A stretch of DNA of 5,994 nucleotides, from assembly GCA_902496265.1 (NCBI GenBank), contig CABVAD010000074.1, positions 1 through 5,994 of the forward strand, in the 5' to 3' direction. Position numbers and translations under genes: made by a program. Positions 5,832 to 5,994 of this stretch are shown here, one piece after another. The stretch comes from an uncultured Oscillospiraceae bacterium. GTDB taxonomy: Bacteria > Bacillota > Clostridia > Oscillospirales > Acutalibacteraceae. Each line of letters opens with the position of its first letter. Position 1 is the stretch's first letter. The notes beneath the pieces were generated by a model that searched no databases, was not told the origin of the DNA, and saw only the letters and a program-made list of their open reading frames with translations.

Positions 5832-5870
5832 CTTTTACCTGTCCGACGCGGTATAACAGGCAGTAAAAAG
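5832..5870. repeat. Interrupted inverted repeat next to the PBP promoter
   Basis: CTTTTACCTGT (5832-5842) is mirrored by ACAGG-CAG-TAAAAAG (5856-5870), with a 3-nt insertion and one extra A. It begins one base upstream of the PBP -35 element. There is no T-run, so it is not an obvious terminator. It could be an operator for a regulator of the divergent promoters or a chance palindrome. Confidence 0.3.
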
Positions 5871-5888
5871 CCAAAAATAATAACAGAT

Positions 5889-5928
5889 TTAACCTCGATT
5901 TAACAAACCTAAGATTACAGACTTAACA
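5889..5928 (+). promoter_or_regulatory. Candidate PhoP (Pho) box
   Basis: Hexamers TTAACC (5889-5894), TTAACA (5900-5905) and TTAACA (5923-5928) lie on one face. The first two are 11 bp apart and the third is 23 bp further. An ATAACA (5880-5885) precedes them. Gram-positive PhoP binds direct TTAACA-like repeats spaced by about 11 bp, placed over or just upstream of a weak -35. Here they cover roughly -61 to -22 of the downstream promoter. The spacing is not perfect and one repeat position is missing, so the call is tentative. Confidence 0.45.
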
Positions 5929-5943
5929 AAGCCCCGTTATAAT
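5915..5943 (+). promoter_or_regulatory. Promoter of the right-edge gene
   Basis: A perfect -10 TATAAT (5938-5943) has only TTACAG (5915-5920) at the 17-bp -35 position, which is a poor match to TTGACA. A strong -10 with a poor -35, overlapped by TTAACA repeats, is the layout of an activator-dependent promoter. Transcription would start near 5950, leaving a leader of about 25 nt before the ATG. Confidence 0.6.
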
Positions 5944-5975
5944 ATGGGCATACAAGAAAAAAGGAGTTAAAGAAA

Positions 5976-5994
5976 ATGAAAAAATTATTAAGCT
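5976..5994 (+). CDS. Start of a gene running off the right edge (possible exported protein)
   Basis: The ATG (5976-5978) is followed by codons for Met-Lys-Lys-Leu-Leu-Ser before the window ends. AAGGAG (5961-5966) lies 9 nt upstream, and a promoter and TTAACA repeats precede it. The Lys-Lys-Leu-Leu opening is typical of a signal peptide or lipoprotein leader. With the Pho-box-like repeats, the phosphate-binding lipoprotein PstS is a reasonable guess, but six codons cannot show it. Confidence 0.6.

Overview
The window looks like the chromosome of a low-to-moderate GC Firmicute of class Clostridia, probably a gut Oscillospiraceae/Ruminococcaceae-type organism. This rests on the Gram-positive class A penicillin-binding protein (PBP) with a cysteine-bearing C-terminus, the clostridial DUF2156 + GNAT gene pair, strong GGAGG-type ribosome sites, sigma-A-like promoters and short palindromic intergenic repeats. 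The taxon is an inference from protein style. No taxonomic marker is present.

Almost everything lies on the minus strand. Reading in the direction of transcription (right to left): a divergent control region (5729-5975) holds a good extended -10 promoter (5803-5831). It drives a complete class A PBP (5728-3419). A 103-bp gap with a GC-rich imperfect hairpin follows. Next come a DUF2156/LPG-synthase-C-like aminoacyltransferase (3315-2428) and a short GNAT acetyltransferase (2435-1929) that overlap by 8 bp. A YifB/ComM-type AAA+ ATPase with a TTG start (1898-372) lies 30 bp downstream. A tRNA-Ala(CGC) gene (345-270) has its own near-consensus promoter buried in the end of comM. After a 91-bp structured spacer, a strong hairpin terminator (178-135) closes the unit. 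Positions 1-134 contain no recognisable gene, only short repeats.

On the plus strand, the last 19 bases are the start of a gene encoding M-K-K-L-L-S. It is preceded by a good ribosome site, a perfect TATAAT box with a poor -35, and repeated TTAAC(A/C) hexamers that resemble a PhoP (Pho) box. This gene may be an exported phosphate-starvation protein such as PstS, but its identity cannot be read from six codons.

Functionally the block combines peptidoglycan synthesis (PBP), two GNAT-fold transferases of unknown substrate, a DNA-processing helicase-like ATPase and a tRNA. I see no prophage, insertion sequence, CRISPR array or defence system. The genes are mostly ordinary core genes. The more interesting signals are regulatory: the tRNA promoter overlapping the comM stop codon, the long structured tRNA trailer ending in a copy of the tRNA 3' end, and the candidate Pho box.
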